DNA of 64,000 bases from NCBI GenBank assembly GCA_003282435.1, contig QBZG01000001.1, positions 1 to 64,000 on the forward strand, in the 5' to 3' direction. This DNA is from SAR116 cluster bacterium AG-335-B03 (lineage in GTDB: Bacteria > Pseudomonadota > Alphaproteobacteria > Puniceispirillales > Marisalimonadaceae). Positions within the stretch are counted from its first letter, which is position 1, and each line of letters opens with the position of its first letter. Below, piece by piece: positions 48,114-56,658 of this stretch. A model generated the notes under the pieces. That model made no database searches, was not told the DNA's origin, and saw only the letters and a list, made by a program, of their open reading frames with translations. A program made the position numbers and the translations under genes.

Positions 48114-49272
48114 AAACTTAAATGAATTCAATAAATATGAGGATTTGGTGAGTAAACATAATTCTCAATTGATTGATAAATTAAGGTTACATGGAAGTGA
48201 GGACGAAGTTCTTTCATTATGGGTTCCAGATGAAAATATTACAAAAAGTTTCATCAATTTAGTTTCATCACTAATTGAAGCCAAAAGATATAATTATCAA
48301 ATTTCATTTGCAGAAGAATTATTTTCTAAAATGACTATTCCAGAAATAAAAAAATATTTTCAAAACAACCTTAATCTTGAATATAAAATCCTTAATAAAA
48401 GAGTTTACTGTACGTTAAATAATTTGACTAGTTCAAAATTTGAAAAAGAAAGTTTAAAAGAAGGTCAGGCTCTTGAACGTGTTTCAGAGGTTGATTATAG
48501 GTATGGTGAGGTATTTAAAAAGAATATACCATCTAGTTTATTGTCAGTGGTCGAAGACTATTCAAAGAAAAAAAAATACCAAAAACAAATAATTAGTAAA
48601 ACAGAACATATAAATTTATCTTCAAAATATGAAGACTGCTCCATATGTATTTCCTATAATGTCAAATCTCGATTAGTTGTTGGTTTTTTTTATGAAACTA
48701 AAGAAAATCTAAAAATCAACGGAATTTGTGAGATGATTGGAGCAATAGGATTAAATCTTCCTGTTTTAGAGTTTTGTGAGCACATCCTTCTTAGGGCTGT
48801 TCACGAATTTATTAACTTAAGTCCTTTATTTGTAAGGCCAGCTATTATTTTACCAAATAACATGGGCTATGAATTTATGGTTGTTAATATAATTTTACAA
48901 AATATATTAAAAAGTTTGAGAGATCATGAAATAGAGGAAACAAATTCTAAGATTAATTTCTACGATAAAATGCCTGACGAAAACTGGCTAAATTTATCTA
49001 TGAAAGAGAAAGAAGTAAAAGTTATCAAAAATATCAGAAATTTTGAAATTAATAACAATTTAACAAATGAAGCAATCAATTTTCTTGGTATAACTGAAGA
49101 TTTAGATAAATGGCCCTTGAGGATAACTATTTCTTTATCTAATGAGGTTGATCTATTAATTAGACCTAAATTATTAAGATCATTAGAAAGATCTTTTAGA
49201 AAAAATCTTGAGAGTACTCTCCAAATTTTTTACGAAGAATCAAAGGATAAAAGTAAAATAAGAAGGCTATAG
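48103..49272 (+). CDS. Unrecognised 389-aa protein preceding a radical SAM gene
   Basis: I do not recognise this protein. It has no membrane helix and no signal peptide, so it should be cytosolic. It is Lys/Glu/Asn-rich, with mixed helices and strands. Cysteines are few (about residues 107, 187, 190, 213 and 227), with a CSIC pair near 187-190 that could bind metal but may be chance. It is translationally coupled to the upstream glycosyltransferase (11-base overlap, AGGGAATA before the ATG) and lies 76 bases before the radical SAM enzyme, so it probably works with one of them. Candidates include a regulator or partner protein; nothing in the sequence decides. Confidence 0.7.
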   Translation: MTNENLNEFNKYEDLVSKHNSQLIDKLRLHGSEDEVLSLWVPDENITKSFINLVSSLIEAKRYNYQISFAEELFSKMTIPEIKKYFQNNLNLEYKILNKRVYCTLNNLTSSKFEKESLKEGQALERVSEVDYRYGEVFKKNIPSSLLSVVEDYSKKKKYQKQIISKTEHINLSSKYEDCSICISYNVKSRLVVGFFYETKENLKINGICEMIGAIGLNLPVLEFCEHILLRAVHEFINLSPLFVRPAIILPNNMGYEFMVVNIILQNILKSLRDHEIEETNSKINFYDKMPDENWLNLSMKEKEVKVIKNIRNFEINNNLTNEAINFLGITEDLDKWPLRITISLSNEVDLLIRPKLLRSLERSFRKNLESTLQIFYEESKDKSKIRRL

Positions 49273-49348
49273 ATTATTTTTAATTAATTGTATATAATTG
49301 CTTTATATCAGTTAATATGTTAACTATTTTTAACTTTAAGGAATAAAA

Positions 49349-50473
49349 ATGTCATCAATTAAAGAACATGTTGATCTTATCTTAGATGGAACAAAAATCA
49401 ATTGGCATATGGATAGAATACAAGCATGGGAGAGGGGTGAAAAAATAGCCCCAATAACCATAGATATGGCTTTAACTAGAGCTTGTAATTACGGTTGCCA
49501 CTTTTGCTATGCTATGCTTCAAGAAAATGATAGGAAAATTATAAACAAACGCGTAATTTTTGATTTTTTGGAAGATGCTGCTGATATTGGTGTTAAAGGC
49601 ATTAGTTTGGTATCTGATGGAGAAAGCACAATTTCTCCAGTGTTTGTTGATACAGTAAAAAAAGGTAGTGAATTAGGCATATCAATGGCTACTGGTACTA
49701 ATGGTTTTGTTTTAACTAAGCAAAAAGCTGAAGAAGTTTTACCTTATCTTACATATTTAAGGGTAAATATAAGCGCTGGTGAAAGAGATAGATATGCTGA
49801 AATAATGGGTGTTAAAGAAAAATATTTTGATAGAGTTATTCAAAATATTAGAGATATGGTTGAAATTAAAAAAAGAAATGGTTTGAAGGTTACAATAGGC
49901 CTCCAGATGGTGTGTATGCCAGAATATGCTGATCAAATAGTTCCTTTGGCAAAACTTGGAAAAGAGTTAAGACCAGATTATCTAGTTATTAAACATTGTA
50001 GTGATAATGAAGATGGTGATTTAGGGGTTGATTATTCAGGATATGAAAAAATTTATGATATTTTTAGGGAAGCGGAAAGTTATTCAGATGAGAACTATAA
50101 AGTAGTGGTCAAGTGGTCAAAGATTGAATCTGGTGAAACTAGATCTTATCAGCGTTGTTATGGGGCTCCATTTATGCTCCAGATTTCAGGTAGTGGTTTA
50201 ATTGCTCCTTGCGGTATGCTTTTCAACGAAAGATATAAGAGATACCATATTGGCAACATATGCGACACTAGATTTAAAGATATATTTTATTCCGACGAAT
50301 ATTGGAAAGTCATGAGTTATTTAGCTTCGCCTGAATTTAATGCTCAAAAAATGTGTGGCACTCTTTGTTTGCAACACAAGGTTAATGAAGCTTTAGATGG
50401 TCATGTTAAAGGTCTAGTTCCTCTATCTAAACCAAAATTGACAAACCCACCCAATCATTTAAACTTTGTCTAA
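49349..50473 (+). CDS. Radical SAM enzyme with SPASM-like C-terminal domain
   Basis: 374-aa enzyme. The [4Fe-4S]/SAM motif is Cys46-x3-Cys50-x2-Cys53 (RACNYGCHFCY), followed by GISLVSDGEST and ATGTNGFVL strands of the partial TIM barrel. The C-terminal region has a cluster of cysteines (RCYGAPF, APCGML, KMCGTLCLQH) that fits a SPASM or Twitch auxiliary cluster. SPASM enzymes modify peptides, but also sugars and cofactors. Its operon is for nucleotide sugars, so a sugar-modifying reaction (epimerisation, dehydration or C-C bond formation) is possible. AAGGAA precedes the ATG. The epimerase gene follows after 8 bases. Confidence 0.87.
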   Translation: MSSIKEHVDLILDGTKINWHMDRIQAWERGEKIAPITIDMALTRACNYGCHFCYAMLQENDRKIINKRVIFDFLEDAADIGVKGISLVSDGESTISPVFVDTVKKGSELGISMATGTNGFVLTKQKAEEVLPYLTYLRVNISAGERDRYAEIMGVKEKYFDRVIQNIRDMVEIKKRNGLKVTIGLQMVCMPEYADQIVPLAKLGKELRPDYLVIKHCSDNEDGDLGVDYSGYEKIYDIFREAESYSDENYKVVVKWSKIESGETRSYQRCYGAPFMLQISGSGLIAPCGMLFNERYKRYHIGNICDTRFKDIFYSDEYWKVMSYLASPEFNAQKMCGTLCLQHKVNEALDGHVKGLVPLSKPKLTNPPNHLNFV

Positions 50474-50481
50474 AGCGCAAA

Positions 50482-51477
50482 ATGAATTTTTTAGTAACAG
50501 GAGCTGCTGGGTTTATAGGAAGTCATTTGATTGATTTGCTACTTACCAAAAATCATAAAGTAGTGGGAATAGATAATCTTAAGGTTGGAACAATTCAAAA
50601 CCTTAGTCAACATAAGCAAAATAAAGATTTTACATTTTATGAAGGTGACATCGCTAACAAAAATAGTGTTCTGGATGCAATGAAAGACTGTGATGCTGTT
50701 TTTCATTTAGCTGCAATGGCAGATATCGTTCCTTCCATCAATAATCCTTCCGAATACTTCAATGCGAATGTTAATGGTACTTTCAATGTACTTGAAGCTG
50801 CAAAAAAACAAAAAATTAAACGCTTTGTTTATGCAGCCTCTTCTTCTTGTTATGGTCTACCAGATATATTTCCAACATCTGAAAGTGCTGACATAAAGCC
50901 AATGTATCCTTACGCACTCACAAAAAGATTAGGCGAAGAATTAGTCATGCATTGGATTAAATTATACAATATTCCAGGTGTTTCTCTAAGATTATTTAAT
51001 GTTTACGGTCCCCGAGCGAGAACCTCTGGTACTTATGGTGCAGTTTTTGGTGTTTTTTTAGCTCAAAAACTTGCTAATCTTCCTTTCACTGTTGTAGGTG
51101 ATGGTTCACAAACAAGAGATTTTACATATGTTTCAGATGTGGTTGATGCTTTTTACACTGCAATGCTTTCAGATGTTTCAAATGAAATATTTAATGTTGG
51201 TTCCGGCGGTACTTATAGTATAAACAAATTAATTAGTCTACTTGGCGGAGACTTTATAAACATTCCAAAACGTCCTGGAGAGCCTGATTGCACCTTTGCA
51301 GACATTACAAAGATAAAAACAATGTTGAATTGGGTACCAAAGATAGCTTTTCAAAGTGGTGTAACAAAATTACTTAATGAAATAGATACTTTCAGGGATG
51401 CGCCAGTTTGGAATAAGGAAAGTATTGAGCTAGCAACATCAGATTGGTTTAAGTATCTTGGAGAACGTAATTACTAA
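50482..51477 (+). CDS. NAD-dependent sugar epimerase/dehydratase
   Basis: 331-aa extended SDR. NAD motif VTGAAGFIGSHL, GDIANKNSVLDA, ASSSCYG, catalytic YPYALTKRLGEE and substrate loop RLFNVYGPRA are typical of UDP-hexose/hexosamine 4-epimerases such as WbpP-like enzymes. The exact substrate is unknown. It overlaps the next gene by 20 bases, so both are probably made together. It resembles, but is distinct from, the epimerase at 53615. Confidence 0.9.
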   Translation: MNFLVTGAAGFIGSHLIDLLLTKNHKVVGIDNLKVGTIQNLSQHKQNKDFTFYEGDIANKNSVLDAMKDCDAVFHLAAMADIVPSINNPSEYFNANVNGTFNVLEAAKKQKIKRFVYAASSSCYGLPDIFPTSESADIKPMYPYALTKRLGEELVMHWIKLYNIPGVSLRLFNVYGPRARTSGTYGAVFGVFLAQKLANLPFTVVGDGSQTRDFTYVSDVVDAFYTAMLSDVSNEIFNVGSGGTYSINKLISLLGGDFINIPKRPGEPDCTFADITKIKTMLNWVPKIAFQSGVTKLLNEIDTFRDAPVWNKESIELATSDWFKYLGERNY

Positions 51478-53005
51478 AAATAAACCAAATAAATTATTAT
51501 CCTTAAACCAATTGGCAAAAAAGTCAGAAAAGTTAAAAGAGCGTGGTAAGAAAGTTGTTCTTTGTCATGGAACTTTTGATGTTTTACATATAGGTCATTT
51601 GCGTTACTTAAAAGCTGCTAAACAAAATGGTGACGTATTAATAGTTACTATCACATCTGATAATTTTATTTTAAAAGGTCCAGGTAGGCCAGTATTTAAT
51701 AATGATTTGCGATCTGAAATGCTCTCAAATATAGATATAGTAGATTTTGTCAGTGTCATAGAGGATGAGACAGCAATTCCAGCCATTTCTTCAATAAAAC
51801 CAAATTATTATGTAAAAGGATTAGAATATAAAGATGCAACAAAAGACATTACTGGAAAAATTACTGTAGAAAAAAAGGAAGTAGAAAAATTTAATGGTAA
51901 GTTAATTTTCACTAATGAAATAGTCTTTAGTTCTAGCTCATTGATAAACAAATTCATAGATCCCGTAGATAATAGTATTAAAGAGCATATAGAAAAATTT
52001 AAAATTAAAGGAGGGATGAGTTATTTTAATGAACTTTTAAAAAAAATAGAAAAGTTAAATATACTTTTTATTGGTGACACAATAATTGATCAGTATGATT
52101 ATGTAGATATTTTGGGTAAATCTTCCAAAGAAACTATTATAGCGACGCAATATCATTCTTCAGACGTATTTGCTGGGGGGGTTGTGGCTTCAGCAGGGCA
52201 TTTAACTAATTTCACCAAAAATATAAGAATAATTTCAGCAATTGGCGCCCAAGATCCTAGTAATCATGTTATTAAAAAAGTTCTTGATAAATCAATTATT
52301 TTTGATGCTGTTGAATTAAATAATAGGCCAACAGTTAGAAAACAACGATTTGTTGACCAGTCTTATTTTAAAAAAATGTTTGAAGTTTATTACATGGATG
52401 ATTCTCCATTGTCAAAATCAGAAAAGAAAGATATATTAAATAAAGTTGAAAGGTATTTGAAAAAAGCTGATTTAGTAATTGTTAATGATTTTGGTCATGG
52501 GTTAATTTTTGAAGAACTAATTGATCTAATTTGCAATAAATCTAAATTTTTGTCTTTAAACTCACAAACAAATAGTGGTAATAGAGGGTATAATTATATC
52601 AATAAATATAGTAAAGCTGATTATGCAGTAATAGATGAACCAGAATTCAGATTAGCTGCACAGGACAAGCACATGGAATTATCTGAATTAGCTAATAAAA
52701 AAATGTCTGAATTATTAAATAGTAATTATTTTATCGTGACAATGGGCAAGAAAGGTTGCCTGGCTTTTAAAAATAACAAATTAGTTTCTTCAATGCCTGC
52801 TATTACAAACAAAGTAGTTGATACTGTTGGAGCTGGAGATGCTTTCTTTTCTATTACTAGTCCATTTGCTGCAGTAGGTGCAGACTTGGATGATCTCTGC
52901 TTTATTGGGAATGTAGCTGGAGCAATGAAAGTAGATATACTTGGGCATAGAAAATTTCTAGAAAAAACAAAAATTTTGAAGTATATAGAAACTCTATTAA
53001 AATAA
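51458..53005 (+). CDS. Nucleotidyltransferase-PfkB kinase fusion, reverse of HldE order
   Basis: 515-aa bifunctional protein. Residues about 30-160 are a cytidylyltransferase-fold domain with GTFDVLHIGHLRYL (HxGH at 44-47). Residues about 190-515 are a PfkB/ribokinase-type sugar kinase with DTVGAGDAF and catalytic Asp461. E. coli HldE has the kinase first and the transferase second, so the order is inverted. With a GmhA-like isomerase encoded next, it probably activates a heptose to NDP-heptose. TTG 51458 is the start that includes the leader helix SLNQLAKKSEKLKERG; it overlaps the previous gene. Confidence 0.88.
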   Translation: MENVITKNKPNKLLSLNQLAKKSEKLKERGKKVVLCHGTFDVLHIGHLRYLKAAKQNGDVLIVTITSDNFILKGPGRPVFNNDLRSEMLSNIDIVDFVSVIEDETAIPAISSIKPNYYVKGLEYKDATKDITGKITVEKKEVEKFNGKLIFTNEIVFSSSSLINKFIDPVDNSIKEHIEKFKIKGGMSYFNELLKKIEKLNILFIGDTIIDQYDYVDILGKSSKETIIATQYHSSDVFAGGVVASAGHLTNFTKNIRIISAIGAQDPSNHVIKKVLDKSIIFDAVELNNRPTVRKQRFVDQSYFKKMFEVYYMDDSPLSKSEKKDILNKVERYLKKADLVIVNDFGHGLIFEELIDLICNKSKFLSLNSQTNSGNRGYNYINKYSKADYAVIDEPEFRLAAQDKHMELSELANKKMSELLNSNYFIVTMGKKGCLAFKNNKLVSSMPAITNKVVDTVGAGDAFFSITSPFAAVGADLDDLCFIGNVAGAMKVDILGHRKFLEKTKILKYIETLLK

Positions 53006-53029
53006 ATACACAATTTGAAAATTAGATAA

Positions 53030-53605
53030 ATGTTTAAAAATTATAATAACTATATTTCTACTATGAAAAAGATAGCTGATGATTTGGTGGTAACAGACAA
53101 TAATAATTCAGAAATCAATAAAGATAATGCCTTTAAAAAATGGTGTGATTTACTTGAGGAGATAAAACACTCTCAAAGAAGAAAAATTGTTTTTATTGGA
53201 AATGGAGGAAGTGCAGGTATTGCTAGCCATTGTGCCACTGATTATTCTAAAAACGGACAAGTACGATCACTTGCTTTAAATGACGCGTCAACATTAACTT
53301 GTTTATCAAATGATTTTTCATATGATGAGGTTTTTTCTAAACAAATTGAGTATCATGGCTTTAAAAATGACTTACTCATTGCTATCAGTAGTTCCGGGAA
53401 TTCACAAAATATTCTTAATGCAGTAAACATGGCCAAAAGTAGAAAAATGTTAACCATCACTTTGAGTGGCTTCAACAGGGGTAATTCGTTAAAAAAATTA
53501 GGTGATATGAACTTTTTTATCAATTCAATGGAATATGGATTTGTAGAGATACTTCATTTGACATTAATTCACACAGCTTTAGATTTATTTATTGAAAAAC
53601 AATAG
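53030..53605 (+). CDS. SIS-domain isomerase, GmhA-like
   Basis: 191-aa single SIS domain. FIGNGGSAGIASHCATDYSKN and AISSSGNSQNIL are the phosphosugar-binding motifs of sedoheptulose-7-phosphate isomerase (GmhA), and the C-terminal VEILHLTLIHTALD matches its last helix. The zinc-ligand positions appear partly changed: Asp for Glu in the HCATD segment and Glu for Gln in VEILH, so substrate or metal use may differ. Next to the HldE-like fusion, heptose-7-phosphate formation is the likely role. No gmhB phosphatase is in the window. Confidence 0.85.
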   Translation: MFKNYNNYISTMKKIADDLVVTDNNNSEINKDNAFKKWCDLLEEIKHSQRRKIVFIGNGGSAGIASHCATDYSKNGQVRSLALNDASTLTCLSNDFSYDEVFSKQIEYHGFKNDLLIAISSSGNSQNILNAVNMAKSRKMLTITLSGFNRGNSLKKLGDMNFFINSMEYGFVEILHLTLIHTALDLFIEKQ

Positions 53606-53614
53606 GATTATTAA

Positions 53615-54613
53615 ATGTTAAAAAAAAGATCAATAATGGTCACTGGTGGTGGTGGATATGTAGGTAGTCTTTTAGTACCAAAGCTTTTAGCTGATGGTCA
53701 TGAAGTTACAGTTCTTGATTTGTTTATGTATGGAAAAGATGTATTCAAAAAAAATGTGTTTGATCCGTGTTTAAAATTAATTAAAGGTGATTTGAGAGAT
53801 CCCATAGTTGTTAAGAGAGCCCTACAAGGTTGTGATACTGTAATTCACTTAGCTTGTATATCTAATGATCCTAGTTTTGAATTAAATCCAGAGTTGGGTA
53901 AATCCATTAATTATGATTGCTTTTTGCCACTTGTAAGAGCTTCCAAAGATGCAGGAATTTCTCAATTTATTTATGCATCCTCTTCATCAGTTTACGGGAT
54001 TAAAGACGATGAAAATGTTACAGAAGAATTATCTCTTGAACCTCTTACTGATTATTCCAAGTATAAGGCAATGTGTGAGGACGTACTACTTTCTCAGCAA
54101 GAAGAAGGTTTTTTTACAACTATTGTAAGACCCGCAACTGTTTGTGGATATGCTCCTAGACAAAGACTTGATGTAATTGTAAATATACTTACGAATAATG
54201 CGTATAACCGCAGGTCAATCAAAGTATTTGGAGGTGAACAGAAAAGACCTAATATTGCTGTTAAAGATATGGTTAGAGCTTATAGACATATTTTATCTTC
54301 ACCTCTAGAGAAAATAAAAGGTAAGATTTATAATGTTGGGTTTGAAAACCATACAGTTGACAAATTAGCAGAATTAGTTAAGAACCAAGTTGGAAGTGAT
54401 GTTAAAATTGAAAAAATACCAACAAACGATCTCAGGTCTTATCATATTTCTTCGGATAAAATCACCCAAGAATTAGGATTTATTAACAAGTTTAGTATAG
54501 AAGAAGCTATCTCAGACCTTACATATGCAATGAAAAATGATTTTCTTCAAGACCCTATTAATAATCCAAAATATATTAATATTAAAGTAATGCAGGATAT
54601 CAACTTGGAATAA
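53615..54613 (+). CDS. NAD-dependent epimerase/dehydratase family protein
   Basis: 332-aa extended SDR. GGGGYVGSLLVPKLL binds [37 protein letters not shown] and YSKYKAMCE (Tyr-x3-Lys) follow. The SNDPSFELNP signature recurs in SDRs of heptose- and deoxysugar-type surface-glycan clusters. It may oxidise or epimerise the NDP-sugar made by the previous two genes. AGGATT precedes the ATG, and the E1 alpha gene follows after 3 bases. Confidence 0.88.
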   Translation: MLKKRSIMVTGGGGYVGSLLVPKLLADGHEVTVLDLFMYGKDVFKKNVFDPCLKLIKGDLRDPIVVKRALQGCDTVIHLACISNDPSFELNPELGKSINYDCFLPLVRASKDAGISQFIYASSSSVYGIKDDENVTEELSLEPLTDYSKYKAMCEDVLLSQQEEGFFTTIVRPATVCGYAPRQRLDVIVNILTNNAYNRRSIKVFGGEQKRPNIAVKDMVRAYRHILSSPLEKIKGKIYNVGFENHTVDKLAELVKNQVGSDVKIEKIPTNDLRSYHISSDKITQELGFINKFSIEEAISDLTYAMKNDFLQDPINNPKYINIKVMQDINLE

Positions 54614-54616
54614 AAA

Positions 54617-55585
54617 ATGGACTCTAATAAAGATGAAATAATTGACTTTGAAAAAATGATAAGAATAAGACTTATCGAAGAAGCAATTGCCGAAAAATAC
54701 TCAGATCAAGAGATGAGATGTCCAGTTCATTTATCAATTGGACAAGAAGCCGCCGCTGTTGGTGTTATGTCATTTTTAAATAAAGAAGATAAAATATATT
54801 CAACTCACAGATGCCATGCTCATTATTTAGCCAAAGGTGGAAACTTAAATGCAATGATTTCTGAAATTCATGGAAAAGTAAGTGGTTGTTGCGGTGGTAG
54901 GGGAGGTTCTATGCATCTTTTTGACGATGATGCAGGTATAATAGCTAGTCTACCTATAGTAGGAAGCGTAATACCTTTAGCTGTTGGTTCAGCTCTAACT
55001 TTTAAACTTAAAAAAATGCATAATATTTCGGTTGTTTTTTTTGGTGATGGGGCAATAGAAGAAGGTGTATATCATGAATCAGCCAACTTCGCTAAAATTC
55101 ATAATCTTCCAGTTTTGTTTGTTTGCGAAAACAATCTTTATTCTGTTTATACGCCGCTTAAATTCAGACAACCAAATAATGATCTTACGAGACTTGCAAC
55201 ATCTTATGGTATTGAAAACATTAGATGTGATGGTAATAATATTAAAAAGGTCAAATCTGCATCTGAAATAGCAACTAAACATATTAAAGACAAAAAAGAA
55301 CCATTTTTTCTTCAATTAGATACTTTCAGACATAGGGAACATTGTGGTCCAAACTTCGATGATGATTTAGGTTATAGAGAAGAAGATGAAATAAAAATAG
55401 GGTTTATAAATGACCCTATTTTAATAGAAAAAGATAGACTTATAAAAAAAGGAATTTTAGATAAGAATAAAATCTTAAAAATTGAAAATAATATCAAAAT
55501 TGAGATAGAAAAAGCTTTCACATTCGCAAAACAAGACGATTTTCCTTCACGAGCATCTGCAGAGGAACATTTGTATGCAAAATGA
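54617..55585 (+). CDS. TPP-dependent dehydrogenase E1 alpha subunit in a sugar operon
   Basis: 322-aa E1 alpha of the pyruvate/acetoin/branched-chain dehydrogenase type. The ThDP motif runs from GDGAIEEG to CENNLYS; HLSIGQEAAAVG, STHRCHAHYLAKGG and GRGGSMHLFD are the family blocks. It forms a heterotetramer with the beta subunit encoded in an 11-base overlap. No E2 or E3 gene is near, and the neighbours are nucleotide-sugar enzymes, so I infer transfer of a two-carbon unit to a keto-sugar rather than acetyl-CoA formation. Confidence 0.9.
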   Translation: MDSNKDEIIDFEKMIRIRLIEEAIAEKYSDQEMRCPVHLSIGQEAAAVGVMSFLNKEDKIYSTHRCHAHYLAKGGNLNAMISEIHGKVSGCCGGRGGSMHLFDDDAGIIASLPIVGSVIPLAVGSALTFKLKKMHNISVVFFGDGAIEEGVYHESANFAKIHNLPVLFVCENNLYSVYTPLKFRQPNNDLTRLATSYGIENIRCDGNNIKKVKSASEIATKHIKDKKEPFFLQLDTFRHREHCGPNFDDDLGYREEDEIKIGFINDPILIEKDRLIKKGILDKNKILKIENNIKIEIEKAFTFAKQDDFPSRASAEEHLYAK

Positions 55586-56657
55586 TAGAAAAATAACTAT
55601 GAGTCAAGCTATTGGTGAAGCAACTCTTGAGGCAATGAAAAAAGATGATACAATTTTTGTTATTGGAGAAGGTGTAACTGATCCAAAAAAAATATTTGGT
55701 ACTACTTCTGAACTTGTAGAAAAATTTGGTATAGATAGAGTTATTGAGTCTCCAATTGCAGAAAACGGATTGATGGGGTTTTGCATAGGTAGTGCTCTGT
55801 CGGGTATGAGGCCCCTTTTAATTCATCAAAGAGTTGAATTTGCACTATTATCTATGGAACAAATTATTAATAATGCCGCAAAAATGCATTACATTAGTAA
55901 TGGCAAACATAATGTACCTGTTGTTGTGAGGTTAATTGTAGGAAGAGGATGGGGTCAAGGTCCAGCCCATTCTCAGTCCCTAGAGCCACTTTTTGCATAT
56001 ATTCCTGGTCTAAGAGTTGCAATGCCGGCTTTTGCAAGTGATGCAAAAGGAATGATGCTTACAGCTTTATCAGAAAATATTCCAACTATTTTCATAGAAC
56101 ATAGATGGTGCCACTATGTTACTGGTAAAGTAGATTCTGATACATCTAACGTACTTCTTGACGGGCCTTCCGTAGTAAGATCTGGTTCTGATATAACAAT
56201 AGTTGCAACTTCATATATGCTTTATGAAGCTATTTTAGCCTCAGATATTGCTAAAGAGTTTAATATATTTATTGAAATAGTAGATTTGAGAATTATAAAA
56301 CCTTTGAAATTGGAAAAAATTGTTGAATCTGTTTCAAAAACCAAAAGATTAATTTGTGTTGATACTGGTTTTAAAGAATATGGTTTAGGAGCTGAAATAA
56401 GTGCATCAATATTTGAAGCTTTATTCAAGGATTTGTTAAAACCTGTAAAAAGGATCGGTTTACCTGATAGACCAACGCCGTCCAGCAGATTTTTGGCTGC
56501 TGATTATTATCCTACTGCTGAAAATATACTAAATGAAATCGGGAAATTGATGGATTTTAATTCTCACAAAGTTGAACAAATGATAGAGATGCTGAAGATT
56601 AAAAAACCTGATATAAACGCTGATGTACCTAATCCATTATTTAAAGGACCTTTTTAA
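55575..56657 (+). CDS. TPP-dependent dehydrogenase E1 beta subunit in a sugar operon
   Basis: 360-aa transketolase-like beta subunit. Glu63 in SPIAENGLMGFCIG is the ThDP-activating glutamate; QRVEFALLSMEQIIN and GRGWGQGPAHSQSLEPLF are conserved, and the C-terminal domain starts near residue 215. It ends with a short extension of about 25 residues (QMIEMLKIKKPDINAD) not usual in PDH E1 beta. GAGG lies 10 bases before the ATG, inside the alpha gene. Confidence 0.9.
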   Translation: MQNDRKITMSQAIGEATLEAMKKDDTIFVIGEGVTDPKKIFGTTSELVEKFGIDRVIESPIAENGLMGFCIGSALSGMRPLLIHQRVEFALLSMEQIINNAAKMHYISNGKHNVPVVVRLIVGRGWGQGPAHSQSLEPLFAYIPGLRVAMPAFASDAKGMMLTALSENIPTIFIEHRWCHYVTGKVDSDTSNVLLDGPSVVRSGSDITIVATSYMLYEAILASDIAKEFNIFIEIVDLRIIKPLKLEKIVESVSKTKRLICVDTGFKEYGLGAEISASIFEALFKDLLKPVKRIGLPDRPTPSSRFLAADYYPTAENILNEIGKLMDFNSHKVEQMIEMLKIKKPDINADVPNPLFKGPF

Positions 56658-56658
56658 A

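Noticed and set aside
54617-56657. A second pyruvate or acetoin dehydrogenase complex
   Set aside because: No E2 or E3 gene is adjacent and all neighbours are sugar enzymes, so a classical complex is not supported.
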